Of a DNA stretch of 64,000 nt, positions 33,610 to 42,748 are shown piece by piece. The stretch is from UBA1672 sp963977495. Lineage in GTDB: Bacteria > Pseudomonadota > Alphaproteobacteria > Micavibrionales > Micavibrionaceae. The stretch covers positions 124,001 through 188,000 of the forward strand of contig CAXBOT010000002.1 of the NCBI GenBank assembly GCA_963977495.1. Reading direction: 5' to 3'. The translations under genes and the position numbers were made by a program. Under the pieces are notes generated by a model that saw only the letters and a list, made by a program, of their open reading frames with translations, searched no databases and was not told where the DNA came from. Each line of letters begins with the position of its first letter. Position 1 is the stretch's first letter.

Positions 33610-35256
33610 TTACATATTGGGGTAATTGGGGCCATCGCCGCCATGGGGGACGGTCCAATTGATATTTTGCGCAGGGTCTTTGATATCGCAAGTTTTACAG
33701 TGGACACAATTTTGGCTGTTGATCTGGAATTTCTTCGCGCCGTTTTCCTCGATAATCTCATAGACCGCCGCGGGGCAGTAACGCTGCGCGGGTTCTGCAT
33801 AGTCCGGCAGGTTCTTTTCAATCGGAATGGACGCATCCTTCAACTTCAGGTGACAGGGCTGGTTTTCCGCGTGATTGGTGTTTGACAGTTGCACTGATGT
33901 CAGGCGGTCAAATGTTATGACGCCATCGGGTTTTGGGTAGTCAATCGGCTGGTGCAGCGCGGCCTTTTGCGTTTGCGCGTAATCGGCATGATTGGGCAGT
34001 GTTTTACCGCCCTTACCCCCTGTGATGGTCTGAATAACGGCGTTCAGAAGCCCATGCCACAGCCCTTTATGAAAGCCCGGCCGGATATTGCGCACTGCTT
34101 TAAGCTCATCCCACAGCCATGTATCTTTCAGATTGTCAGGATATTGCGTGCATTCCGTGCCCCAATCTTGAGTGTCTTGCAAATGGGTATAGATACTTTC
34201 CGCCGCAACCATCCCTGATTTCATGGCGGTGTGATTGCCTTTGATTTTGGGCACATTCAAGAAGCCTGCCGTATCGCCGATTAGAACGCCGCCCGCAAAG
34301 GTTAGTTTAGGCAGGGATTGAAACCCGCCTTCGACCAATGTACGCGCGCCGTATGCGATGCGTTTTCCATCCTTTAATAAGGGCGCTATTTTAGGGTGGG
34401 TTTTGAAACGCTGCATCTCGTCATAAGGGGAGAGATAGGGGTTTTTGTAATCCAGTCCGACCACAAAGCCGATGGAGATCAGATTATCTTCCATGTGATA
34501 AATCCATGACCCGCCATAGGTCTGGTTGTCCATAGGCCAACCGATTGTATGTTGGCACAGACCTTGGTGATGGTTTTCGGGTTTGATTTCCCATATTTCC
34601 TTAATCCCAAGGCCATAGGTTTGCGGGTCGCTGTCTTTGCGTAGATCATAATGTGCGATCAATTCTTTGGTGAGCGAGCCATGGCAGCCTTCGGCAAAAA
34701 TAACCTGACGGGCGTGTAATTCCATGCCGGGTTCGAATTGCTCGGTTTTTTCGTTCTTGGCATTAATGCCCATATCACCGGTGGCAACGCCAATCACTTG
34801 GTTTTCAGCATTATATAGAATTTCAGCGGCGGCAAAGCCCGGAAAGATCTCAACGCCCATAGATTCGGCTTGTTCACCCAGCCAGCGGCATAAATTCCCC
34901 AAGGAGATAATATAATTGCCCTTATTATGCATTTGCGGCGGCGTGAGCATCGGAAACGCACCCTTTTTGCTTAGGAACAGGAATTTATCTTTGGTCGCGG
35001 GGCAGGTCAGTGGCGCGCCCTTATCCTTCCAGTCGGGAATCAGTTCATCGAGGGCGCGCGGCTCAAAAACAGCACCCGACATGATATGCGCACCGACCTC
35101 AGAGCCTTTTTCCAAGATACACACATTTAATTCTGTGCCGTTTTCCTCTGCCAGTTGTTTCAGGCGAATCGCGCAGGATAGTCCCGATGGGCCTGCACCG
35201 ATAATGACAACGTCATATTCCATGTTCTCACGATCAGGGCGAATGGATTCGGGCAT
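33610..35256 (-). CDS. Electron transfer flavoprotein-ubiquinone oxidoreductase
   Basis: Passes electrons from ETF (fatty acid and amino acid oxidation) to ubiquinone at the inner membrane. The N-terminal FAD loop is Ile-Ile-Gly-Ala-Gly-Pro-Ser-Gly-Leu-Ser (about 15-24). The C-terminal [4Fe-4S] site shows Cys-Val-His-Cys-Lys-Thr-Cys-Asp-Ile-Lys-Asp-Pro, plus an earlier cysteine in Arg-Tyr-Cys-Pro. Length 548 is normal. AGGAGA lies before the ATG at 35256; a second in-frame ATG at 35223 is also possible. The ETF subunits are not in the window. Confidence 0.95.
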   Translation of the reverse strand: MPESIRPDRENMEYDVVIIGAGPSGLSCAIRLKQLAEENGTELNVCILEKGSEVGAHIMSGAVFEPRALDELIPDWKDKGAPLTCPATKDKFLFLSKKGAFPMLTPPQMHNKGNYIISLGNLCRWLGEQAESMGVEIFPGFAAAEILYNAENQVIGVATGDMGINAKNEKTEQFEPGMELHARQVIFAEGCHGSLTKELIAHYDLRKDSDPQTYGLGIKEIWEIKPENHHQGLCQHTIGWPMDNQTYGGSWIYHMEDNLISIGFVVGLDYKNPYLSPYDEMQRFKTHPKIAPLLKDGKRIAYGARTLVEGGFQSLPKLTFAGGVLIGDTAGFLNVPKIKGNHTAMKSGMVAAESIYTHLQDTQDWGTECTQYPDNLKDTWLWDELKAVRNIRPGFHKGLWHGLLNAVIQTITGGKGGKTLPNHADYAQTQKAALHQPIDYPKPDGVITFDRLTSVQLSNTNHAENQPCHLKLKDASIPIEKNLPDYAEPAQRYCPAAVYEIIEENGAKKFQINSQNCVHCKTCDIKDPAQNINWTVPHGGDGPNYPNM

Positions 35257-35335
35257 GTGGGGATTCTCCTCTTTCTTTTTTGATGCAGTTATTCTAACTT
35301 ATTTTTATATCAAAATCTCTTAACAAATCGGGGAA

Positions 35336-36181
35336 ATGCGCGTGACGTATGGTGCAACGCAACAGGAAATGGTTTCTGCCTTGCAGTGGTATATTGATCA
35401 CGGCGTTACGGAATGCCTTGGTGATACGCCTGTAAACCGCTTTGAGATTCCTGCGGTTGTGCCTGCCTTTGCACCTGTTCAGACGCAAAGCATGGAAAAA
35501 CGTCCCCTTCAGGAGGCATCGCAAACCTTTTTGGGTAAGTCTGATGCCTATGATGAGGCGATAAAATTAGCAAAACAGGCCACTTCACTGGAAGAGTTGG
35601 CACAGATTATTGCAGAGTTTGACGGCGTTGCGCTGAAGAAGACCGCCAGTAATATGGTGTTTTCCGACGGGTTTGCACAGGCCGATATTATGATTATCGG
35701 CGAAGCCCCCGCCGCAGATGAAGACCGCGTCGGTAAACCGTTTGTCGGCGCCAGCGGGCAGCTTTTGGATCGCATTTTAAAATGCATTGATCTTGATCGC
35801 ACCGCAGAAGAGCCAAAGCAATCTGTCTATATCACCAATGTTTTAAATTGGCGGCCACCGGGCAACAGAACGCCATCCCAATCGGAAATCGAAGTAAGCT
35901 TGCCTTTTATTGAGCGTCATATACAACTGGCACAGCCCAAAATTCTTGTTTTATGCGGCGGCGTGCCTGCAAAAGCATTGTTGGGAAAAAGCGATGGTAT
36001 ATCGCGTTTGCGTAAAAAATGGCACGATTACGTGCCCCAGACCAAAGGGATCGGCAATGCGGAAACACCAATTCCCGCTATTGTTACGTATCACCCCGAG
36101 AATTTGCTGCGTACACCTGTTCAGAAACGGTTAGTGTGGGAAGATATGCTAAGTTTGCGCAAGCGGCATGTTTCCCTGTAA
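35336..36181 (+). CDS. Family 4-like uracil-DNA glycosylase lacking iron-sulfur cysteines
   Basis: Removes uracil from DNA in base excision repair, if active. Motif A is Gly-Glu-Ala-Pro-Ala-Ala-Asp-Glu-Asp (about 122-130), followed by Gly-Lys-Pro-Phe-Val-Gly; motif B appears as Thr-Tyr-His-Pro-Glu-Asn-Leu-Leu near the end. Family 4 enzymes bind a [4Fe-4S] cluster with four cysteines; here the N-terminal Cys-x-x-Cys is absent, the third position is Trp in Asn-Trp-Arg-Pro-Pro-Gly-Asn-Arg, and the fourth is Ser in Val-Ser-Leu-Pro-Phe. Residues 1-75 form an extra N-terminal part. GGGGA precedes the ATG. Confidence 0.85.
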   Translation: MRVTYGATQQEMVSALQWYIDHGVTECLGDTPVNRFEIPAVVPAFAPVQTQSMEKRPLQEASQTFLGKSDAYDEAIKLAKQATSLEELAQIIAEFDGVALKKTASNMVFSDGFAQADIMIIGEAPAADEDRVGKPFVGASGQLLDRILKCIDLDRTAEEPKQSVYITNVLNWRPPGNRTPSQSEIEVSLPFIERHIQLAQPKILVLCGGVPAKALLGKSDGISRLRKKWHDYVPQTKGIGNAETPIPAIVTYHPENLLRTPVQKRLVWEDMLSLRKRHVSL

Positions 36182-36243
36182 AATGTTTTACATAATCAAA
36201 TAACTGGACAGAACTTAGAAACTTGTGTATTTAATGCGGCACC

Positions 36244-38292
36244 ATGAAAATGAAACACTTTGGAAAATACAGCCTGCACCTCTGCGCAGGGCTACTTGGT
36301 GCAACAGTTTTACTGTTGCCGGTTCAAGCGACGGTTGCTGTTCCAGTGCCTGCGATGAAGCCGGATATTGCCGTTAATACCGTTATTTCACCGACATTTA
36401 AAAATATTAGTACAGATGTAAAAATGGCGCACATTATACCGGTTCCTGATATGAAGCCGGTTTTTGATATTGAGCCTGGCGCGGGTGCGGATGTTGCAGA
36501 GGATGACAATGTTCAAGCCTATGCATTGAAGCTTTTAAAATTAACCTCCTTGATGCCTGCTGAAACAGTAGATCAAAATCAAAAAATCAGAACGCAGCAA
36601 TATGCGCATGGCTATCAACCGCTTTCATCACATGAATCCAAATTATATACCAAAATTTTCGACTTACAGTTACATGGAAATTGGGATGAATCCGATATAA
36701 CCATCGGGCAAATCAAAGATCAGCGTTTGATGGGGCATGTTTTATATCAGCGTTATATGCATCCTTCCTATAAGAGCAGCTTTTCTGAATTGAAAGTTTG
36801 GCTTGATGCCTATGCGGATCATCCGGGCGCGGATAAAATCCATAAACTTGCCTTGAGCAAGCAGGGCGAAGACGAGTCGCAGCTTATGGAGCCGAAAAGC
36901 ACGCGTATTCTCTCGCAGATCAAAGAACCGACAATCTATTACCCACAGAAATATAAGATTCAAACCAAACGCAATCACGCACAAAATATTCAGGTGCGTG
37001 ATTTTTCACGTCAGGTACGTGCATTGGTGCGCACAGGTAAAACACAAGCCGCGCTGGATTTCTTAACAGGCGGGCAAATTAAGTCGATTATGGATAATGC
37101 GGAAATCGATTCGCTTAAATCCAGAATTGCAGCAGGCTTTTTATATCGCGGTGATATTGAAACCGCCCGCGCGTTGGCAATGGATGCCTCTGTGCGCTCC
37201 GGTCAATATGTACCCAATGCATCATGGATTGCGGGTTTGGCGTTGTGGCAACAGCATGACTATACAAATGCGGCGGTTTATTTTGAAAAAACGGGACAAT
37301 CACCTTATGCCTCAGGCTGGCGTTCATCTGCCGGTTATTATTGGGCAGCGCGCAGTTATGGCCGCGTAGGGGATCGTCAGAAACTACGTAGTGCGCTTAC
37401 GCATGCGGCAAAGCATTCCAGAACATTTTACGGTTTGATTGCGACGAAAATGTTGGGGCAGGCTTATAGCTTTAACTGGCACGCACCGGACTTTGATCGT
37501 AATGCCGAGGCTTTGGTTTTATCGACAGATGCTGGGCAGCGTGCATTTTCTTTGGTCGCCGCAGGGCAGTATGACCTTGCCGAAGACGAGTTGATGCGTC
37601 TGCAATATAGAGGCAACATGGAATTGCGCCGCGCCGTTTTGGCCTATGCGATGCGCGTTGGTTTACCCGGTATTGCATTGCGTTTGGGGAATATGGTGCA
37701 GGCGCAAGACGGTCATTATTATGACGCGGCGCTTTACCCGATCGCACCTTGGGAACCGCAAGATGGTTTTGTTGTTGATCCCGCATTGATCCACGCCGTG
37801 ATGCGTCAGGAATCACGTTTTAACCAGCAAGCCAAAAGCTATAGCGGCGCGCTGGGCTTAATGCAAATCATGCCGAAAACGGCGCAATATGTTGCACAAA
37901 AACATGGCTATACGCAGATCATCAATAATGCATCTTTGTCTGATCCTGCGGTCAATATGACGGTTGGTCAGGATTATATTGATTACCTTTTAAAGGGCAA
38001 ATATGTGCATGGTGACATTATTTCTTTGCTGGTTGCTTATAATGCGGGGCCGGGTAATTTGTTGAAATGGCGCAAGCGTTCAGGCGACACAGCCGACCCG
38101 TTGTTGTTTGTTGAAATGCTGCCTGTACAAGAAACACGCGATTATGTGGTTAAGGTGATGTCAAATTACTGGATTTATCGTTTGCGCGCCGGCCTTGATG
38201 TGCCCAGTCTGGCCTCATTGGCGAGTGGCCAAGCACCGCGTTATGCGCATGTGATGCAGACGCAAACGCCTTACAAACTCTCCTCAAAATAA
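36244..38292 (+). CDS. slt: Soluble lytic transglycosylase (Slt70-like)
   Basis: 682 residues. A signal peptide (hydrophobic 11-30) leads into the periplasm. The long helical ring domain (about 110-500) precedes a GH23 lysozyme-like domain with the catalytic glutamate in Met-Arg-Gln-Glu-Ser-Arg-Phe (Glu523), Gly-Leu-Met-Gln-Ile-Met-Pro and Tyr-Asn-Ala-Gly-Pro-Gly-Asn. It cleaves peptidoglycan with anhydro-muramyl ends. The N-terminal linker contains two copies of Pro-Val-Pro-x-Met-Lys-Pro (34-40 and 66-72). It follows the glycosylase gene by 62 bases. Confidence 0.93.
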   Translation: MKMKHFGKYSLHLCAGLLGATVLLLPVQATVAVPVPAMKPDIAVNTVISPTFKNISTDVKMAHIIPVPDMKPVFDIEPGAGADVAEDDNVQAYALKLLKLTSLMPAETVDQNQKIRTQQYAHGYQPLSSHESKLYTKIFDLQLHGNWDESDITIGQIKDQRLMGHVLYQRYMHPSYKSSFSELKVWLDAYADHPGADKIHKLALSKQGEDESQLMEPKSTRILSQIKEPTIYYPQKYKIQTKRNHAQNIQVRDFSRQVRALVRTGKTQAALDFLTGGQIKSIMDNAEIDSLKSRIAAGFLYRGDIETARALAMDASVRSGQYVPNASWIAGLALWQQHDYTNAAVYFEKTGQSPYASGWRSSAGYYWAARSYGRVGDRQKLRSALTHAAKHSRTFYGLIATKMLGQAYSFNWHAPDFDRNAEALVLSTDAGQRAFSLVAAGQYDLAEDELMRLQYRGNMELRRAVLAYAMRVGLPGIALRLGNMVQAQDGHYYDAALYPIAPWEPQDGFVVDPALIHAVMRQESRFNQQAKSYSGALGLMQIMPKTAQYVAQKHGYTQIINNASLSDPAVNMTVGQDYIDYLLKGKYVHGDIISLLVAYNAGPGNLLKWRKRSGDTADPLLFVEMLPVQETRDYVVKVMSNYWIYRLRAGLDVPSLASLASGQAPRYAHVMQTQTPYKLSSK

Positions 38293-38294
38293 TA

Positions 38295-38744
38295 TTAGCG
38301 GACGTATAATGGCGGCATAAGCTGTCTGTATTCTTTGGAGGCTTTTTTCTCCCACGGCCATTCACCTTCGATATCCGGCCAGATCAAATGCAGGACGTTA
38401 AAATCATTGCCTTTGTGGAATTGTAAAAGCTCGGGAAAATATTGATCGTAATATTTCTTATCGACAACTCTGAATGTGATCTGAAAATCTTCCAGAAAAT
38501 CATCATAGCGACCGTCGGCTTCGAAGCGCTCGCCGTCTTTTATACGGTTCACATATTCGTTAATCAGAAAATGCGCAGTGTCCTTATCCATGCCTGTCAC
38601 GATAATTTCAGGCATTTTTGCCGTTTGCTCTATACCCAGTGAGTAGGTGAAGCTGGGCGCGGGCAGAAACGCATCAACATGAAAGATATGGCAGCCATTC
38701 TTTTCGATATTGGCGAGGATTTTGTCTTGGTCATCATTATTCAT
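38295..38744 (-). CDS. DUF4262 family protein
   Basis: 149 residues. The start region Cys-His-Ile-Phe-His-Val followed by Phe-Thr-Tyr-Ser-Leu-Gly-Ile-Glu and Pro-Glu-Ile-Ile-Val-Thr-Gly matches the DUF4262 pattern. Soluble, function unknown. It ends 2 bases from the convergent transglycosylase stop and lies 10 bases downstream of hisN on the same strand, so it is probably in the hisN operon. Confidence 0.8.
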   Translation of the reverse strand: MNNDDQDKILANIEKNGCHIFHVDAFLPAPSFTYSLGIEQTAKMPEIIVTGMDKDTAHFLINEYVNRIKDGERFEADGRYDDFLEDFQITFRVVDKKYYDQYFPELLQFHKGNDFNVLHLIWPDIEGEWPWEKKASKEYRQLMPPLYVR

Positions 38745-38754
38745 ATTGGCACAC

Positions 38755-39534
38755 TTAATAAGGGGATCTGCGGATCATACGTTCGACTTCCGGCCATAAA
38801 TCGGGATCACCGACCGCAACGACTTTACCAACAGAGTTGAGCGTCAGAGGATCGCCGCGCCAATCTGTGATATGACCGCCCGCGCCCTTTACAACGGGGA
38901 CAAGCGCGGCAAAATCATGGGGGGAGAGGTCTTCTTCGAATGTCATATCCATGTACCCGCAAGCCAGCAAACCATACATATAGCAATCGCCGCCCCAGAC
39001 AAATCGGTTGCCTGTTTTTTCGAAAATCTCGTATGCGCGTCCGTAATCGGAAACTTGAAAAAACATGGTCGGCGATGTGCTGCCGATGCTGGCATCGGAA
39101 ACATAGCCGCATTTACGGGTGCTGATCGGCGCGCCGTTCAAGGTTGTTTGCTGTCCCTCAATCCCGATCCAGCGTTCCTTGAGGATGGGTTGGTCGATAA
39201 TGCCCAGTTTTGGCACTTCCCCCTCACATAAGGCAATCAAGGTGCCAAAGGTCGGACGCCCGATCATGAAGCTTTTCGTGCCGTCAATCGGGTCAATCAC
39301 CCATGTAAAGCCGCTTTTGCTTTCCTGAAAGCCGTATTCTTCGCCCAAAATACCGTCATCGGGACGCTCTGCTGTAATCATCTCGCGCAGGGCTTGTTCA
39401 ACCGCGCGGTCTGCAACTGTTACAGGGCTGTCATCTTCTTTGCGCTCAATATCAAATGGCGTGCGGTAATATTTTTGGATAATTTCACCCGCTTTATCGG
39501 CCATCCTATTGGCAAGTGCTGCAAATTCCTGCAT
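38755..39534 (-). CDS. hisN: Histidinol-phosphatase, inositol monophosphatase family
   Basis: Likely removes phosphate from histidinol phosphate in histidine synthesis. Metal-site motifs: Gly-Glu-Glu-Tyr-Gly (64-68), Asp-Pro-Ile-Asp-Gly-Thr-Lys-Ser-Phe (81-89), and a late Gly-Gly-Asp in Trp-Gly-Gly-Asp-Cys. The Ile-Asp-Gly-Thr-Lys-Ser-Phe and Pro-Thr-Phe-Gly-Thr-Leu-Ile run is typical of HisN rather than of general inositol phosphatases. The start ATG 39534 has GGAGAGA before it. It is divergent from alaS with 44 bases between the starts. Confidence 0.88.
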   Translation of the reverse strand: MQEFAALANRMADKAGEIIQKYYRTPFDIERKEDDSPVTVADRAVEQALREMITAERPDDGILGEEYGFQESKSGFTWVIDPIDGTKSFMIGRPTFGTLIALCEGEVPKLGIIDQPILKERWIGIEGQQTTLNGAPISTRKCGYVSDASIGSTSPTMFFQVSDYGRAYEIFEKTGNRFVWGGDCYMYGLLACGYMDMTFEEDLSPHDFAALVPVVKGAGGHITDWRGDPLTLNSVGKVVAVGDPDLWPEVERMIRRSPY

Positions 39535-39578
39535 AAATGTCTCTCCAGATATTAGTATGCAAACAATAGAGTGAAGCA

Positions 39579-42473
39579 ATGAAAACAGTCAATGATATCC
39601 GCAATGAATTTTTGGGGTTTTTCAAAGATAAGGGGCACACAATTGTGCCGTCTTCTTCTCTTGTACCGCATAATGACCCGACATTGATGTTCGTGAATTC
39701 AGGCATGGTGCAGTTTAAGGACGTTTTCACGGGTAAGGAAAAACGCGATTACACCCGCGCGACCACATCGCAAAAATGCGTACGCGCAGGCGGTAAGCAT
39801 AACGATTTAGAAAATGTCGGCTATACAGCGCGCCACCACACGTTTTTTGAAATGCTGGGGAATTTCTCGTTCGGTGATTATTTCAAGGAAGAAGCCATTG
39901 CCTATGCATGGGAATTGGTGACCAAGAATTTCGCTCTCCCGCCGGAAAAATTATGTGTGACAGTGCACAGCACCGACGAGGAAGCCGCCGAGATTTGGAA
40001 GAAAATCACAGGTTTTTCCGATGATAAGATTATTCGCATCCCCACCGATGATAATTTCTGGCGTATGGGCGATACCGGGCCATGCGGCCCATGTACGGAG
40101 ATTTTCTATGACCATGGCGATCACATTTGGGGCGGCCCTCCGGGCTCACCGGAGGAAGACGGCGATCGCTTTATCGAGATTTGGAACAATGTTTTCATGC
40201 AGTATGAACAAGTGGATGCCGATACGCGCATTGATCTGCCTGCGCAAAGCGTCGATACAGGCATGGGGCTGGAGCGTATGGCCGCCACCCTGATGGGCAG
40301 CAACGATAACTACGCGATTGATATTATGCGCGCATTGATTGAGCATTCCGCCGATTTAACAGGCGTTGCGCCCGATGGCGACATGACCGCCAGTCATAAG
40401 GTGATTGCCGACCATTTGCGCTCTGCTGCGTTTTTAATGGCCGATGGTGTGATGCCAAGTAATGAGGGGCGCGGTTACGTCCTGCGCCGTATCATGCGCC
40501 GTGGTATGCGTCATGCGCATTTGTTGGGGGCGCAAGACCCATTGATGTATAAGCTCTATCCAACCCTTTTGGGTAAGATGGGCGAAGCCTATCCCGAATT
40601 AAAGCGCGCCGAAGCCTTGATTACACAAACATTAGAAACCGAAGAAAAACGGTTCAAGGTCACGCTTGATCGCGGCCTGAAAATGCTGGATGAGGAAGTG
40701 GAAAACGTGACCTCCGGCGCGAAATTCCCCGGTGACGTGGCGTTCAAACTCTATGATACATTTGGTTTCCCTCTTGATTTGACACAAGACGCTCTGCGCG
40801 CGAAAGAGATCGAAGTGGATATCGAAGGCTTTGATTCCTGCATGGCAGAACAAAAAGCGATGGCAAGAAAAAACTGGAAAGGCTCTGGTGACGTGGCCTT
40901 TGACAAGTTTTGGTTTGGTGTTGTAGATGAGGTTCAGCCTACAGAATTTCTTGGCTACGATTCAGAAGTGTCTGAAGCACAAGTTGAATACTTAATTGTA
41001 AAATCTCCCAATCTCATGCCTAGCCAAGGCATGGAAGATCTTGGTGTAACTGCTAGTAAATTGACAGAAGGACAAGAAGGAATTGTTATCACAAACCAAA
41101 CGCCGTTCTATGCTGAAAGTGGTGGACAAGTTGGTGATAAAGGAGAAATTGTGACTTCTGATGGAGGAATTTTTATTGTCACAGATACATTGAAAATTCT
41201 AGGGAAGGTATGGGGACACTACGGCAAGGTTGAAAAAGGAAATATTGCTTGTGAAGAGCCCGTCAAAATGAAAGTGGATACAACCCGCCGCGCTGCCATT
41301 CAATCCAACCACTCTGTAACGCATTTGATGCATGAAGCCCTACGCCGCGTTTTGGGTGATCATGTTGCGCAAAAGGGATCGTTGCAAGATGCGGATCGTA
41401 CACGTTTCGATATTTCGCAACCTGTCGCCATGACGCAAGAGCAGATCGCCGAAGTTGAAACCATCGTGAATGCTGAAATTACCGCCGATACGGACGTGAT
41501 TACGCGCGTTATGCCGCTTGATGAGGCACGCGAGGGCGGGGCAATGGCGCTGTTTGGTGAAAAGTACGATGATGAAGTGCGCGTGGTGTCTATGGGCACG
41601 CAAAACGGCAACAGAGCGTTCTCTATTGAGCTTTGTGGTGGTACGCATGTGAAAAAGACAGGCGAGATTGAACAATTCAAAATCATTTCCGAAGGTGCGC
41701 TGGCATCGGGCATTCGCCGTATTGAAGCGGTGACGGGCGCGCGCGTTGATGCGTATGAAGCACAGCAGGTTGCAAAAGTTATTCAAGACCTAAAGCGAAA
41801 ACAAAATGCTTTTATGAATAATTTTGATACAATCAAAGAAGCCACAACCGAAATTTCTTCACATATGAAAGCAATAGCTGGGTCGCTAGCCATGCTTAAT
41901 GAAGTAAGAGAGAATACCTCATATAAGCAGTTGCAAAAGGCAATGGAGGATAATCCATTTAAACAGTTGCAGGCAGCATTAGAGGATAGCTCAATTTCAA
42001 GATTGCAGAAGACGATGAAATCAGGGCCTATGGCAAAGCTGCAAAATATTGTTGATAGCTTAGAGCATGAGAACAAAAAACTGCAAAAAGAAATATCAGA
42101 GCTGCGCCGTACGCAGGGCGCGGAATCTTCTGCGGATGACATAAAGGAAATTGGCGGCGCGAAGTTTATCGGCAAGGTGCTTGATGGCTTCCCGCCGAAG
42201 GATCTGAAGCCTATGGCGGATGATCTGAAGGCGAAGCTTGGCTCCGGCGTTGTAGTTTTGATTTCCGCGAATGAGGGCAAAGCATCGATTGTGGTCGGTG
42301 TCACCGATGATCTGACAGGCAGAATCAGCGCTGTTGATTTGGTGCGTGTCGGATCAGAAGCGTTGGGCGGCAAGGGCGGCGGTGGTCGTCCTGATATGGC
42401 GCAGGCAGGCGGTCCGAATGCGGATGCAGCGAATGACGCAGTTGCGGCGATTGAACGTAATTTAGCAGGATAG
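39579..42473 (+). CDS. alaS: Alanyl-tRNA synthetase with repeat insertion and mosaic composition
   Basis: 964 residues, about 85 longer than the usual 870-880. Class II core at the N-terminus (Phe-x-Asp-Lys-Gly-His and Phe-Val-Asn-Ser-Gly-Met); editing domain with His578-x-x-x-His582 and Cys686-x-x-x-His690; C-terminal DHHA1-like part with Gly-Gly-Lys-Gly-Gly-Gly-Gly-Arg-Pro-Asp. Two stretches (about 40900-41270 and 41770-42110, residues 441-564 and 731-844) use AT-richer codons (GGA, CTA, GTA, AGA) than the flanks. The second contains four degenerate 12-13-residue repeats in a coiled coil. The essential residues are intact, so the enzyme should work. Confidence 0.95.
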   Translation: MKTVNDIRNEFLGFFKDKGHTIVPSSSLVPHNDPTLMFVNSGMVQFKDVFTGKEKRDYTRATTSQKCVRAGGKHNDLENVGYTARHHTFFEMLGNFSFGDYFKEEAIAYAWELVTKNFALPPEKLCVTVHSTDEEAAEIWKKITGFSDDKIIRIPTDDNFWRMGDTGPCGPCTEIFYDHGDHIWGGPPGSPEEDGDRFIEIWNNVFMQYEQVDADTRIDLPAQSVDTGMGLERMAATLMGSNDNYAIDIMRALIEHSADLTGVAPDGDMTASHKVIADHLRSAAFLMADGVMPSNEGRGYVLRRIMRRGMRHAHLLGAQDPLMYKLYPTLLGKMGEAYPELKRAEALITQTLETEEKRFKVTLDRGLKMLDEEVENVTSGAKFPGDVAFKLYDTFGFPLDLTQDALRAKEIEVDIEGFDSCMAEQKAMARKNWKGSGDVAFDKFWFGVVDEVQPTEFLGYDSEVSEAQVEYLIVKSPNLMPSQGMEDLGVTASKLTEGQEGIVITNQTPFYAESGGQVGDKGEIVTSDGGIFIVTDTLKILGKVWGHYGKVEKGNIACEEPVKMKVDTTRRAAIQSNHSVTHLMHEALRRVLGDHVAQKGSLQDADRTRFDISQPVAMTQEQIAEVETIVNAEITADTDVITRVMPLDEAREGGAMALFGEKYDDEVRVVSMGTQNGNRAFSIELCGGTHVKKTGEIEQFKIISEGALASGIRRIEAVTGARVDAYEAQQVAKVIQDLKRKQNAFMNNFDTIKEATTEISSHMKAIAGSLAMLNEVRENTSYKQLQKAMEDNPFKQLQAALEDSSISRLQKTMKSGPMAKLQNIVDSLEHENKKLQKEISELRRTQGAESSADDIKEIGGAKFIGKVLDGFPPKDLKPMADDLKAKLGSGVVVLISANEGKASIVVGVTDDLTGRISAVDLVRVGSEALGGKGGGGRPDMAQAGGPNADAANDAVAAIERNLAG
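41922..42068 (+). repeat. Four 12-13-residue repeats inside alaS
   Basis: Residues 782-830 can be cut into four units: YKQLQKAMEDNPF, KQLQAALEDSSI, SRLQKTMKSGPM and AKLQNIVDSLEH. Each has a basic residue, Leu-Gln and a hydrophobic position three or four later, as in a coiled coil. Typical alanyl-tRNA synthetases have no such repeats. Confidence 0.65.
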
Positions 42474-42490
42474 GGGCGGATATAGCCCCG

Positions 42491-42742
42491 CTAGATGGGC
42501 ACGATGCCCTTAGACAGGCAAAAGTCACGAAATTCATTTGCGCTTACTTTTCTGACGTCATCCGAATCGTTGATGCGTCTGATAACCGAATTATCTTTGA
42601 CGAAAATACCTTTATCGAAATCCGGTGTTTCTGCCAGAAAGGGAAAGCTGTCGATGCATGTGACTTTGACGGGGCGTTCGCCTAAAATATAGAAAAGGAC
42701 AGTTTCTTCACCATCGTCATCATATTCGAATTCAAAATCCAT
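42491..42742 (-). CDS. Small acidic protein, third gene of an AT-rich cassette
   Basis: 83 residues, strongly acidic at the start (Glu-Tyr-Asp-Asp-Asp-Gly-Glu-Glu), soluble, with a beta-like middle and the ending Asp-Phe-Cys-Leu-Ser-Lys-Gly-Ile-Val-Pro. It begins 6 bases after the preceding gene on the same strand, so the two are coupled. It is convergent with alaS. No family recognised. Confidence 0.65.
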   Translation of the reverse strand: MDFEFEYDDDGEETVLFYILGERPVKVTCIDSFPFLAETPDFDKGIFVKDNSVIRRINDSDDVRKVSANEFRDFCLSKGIVPI

Positions 42743-42748
42743 TTTTAA

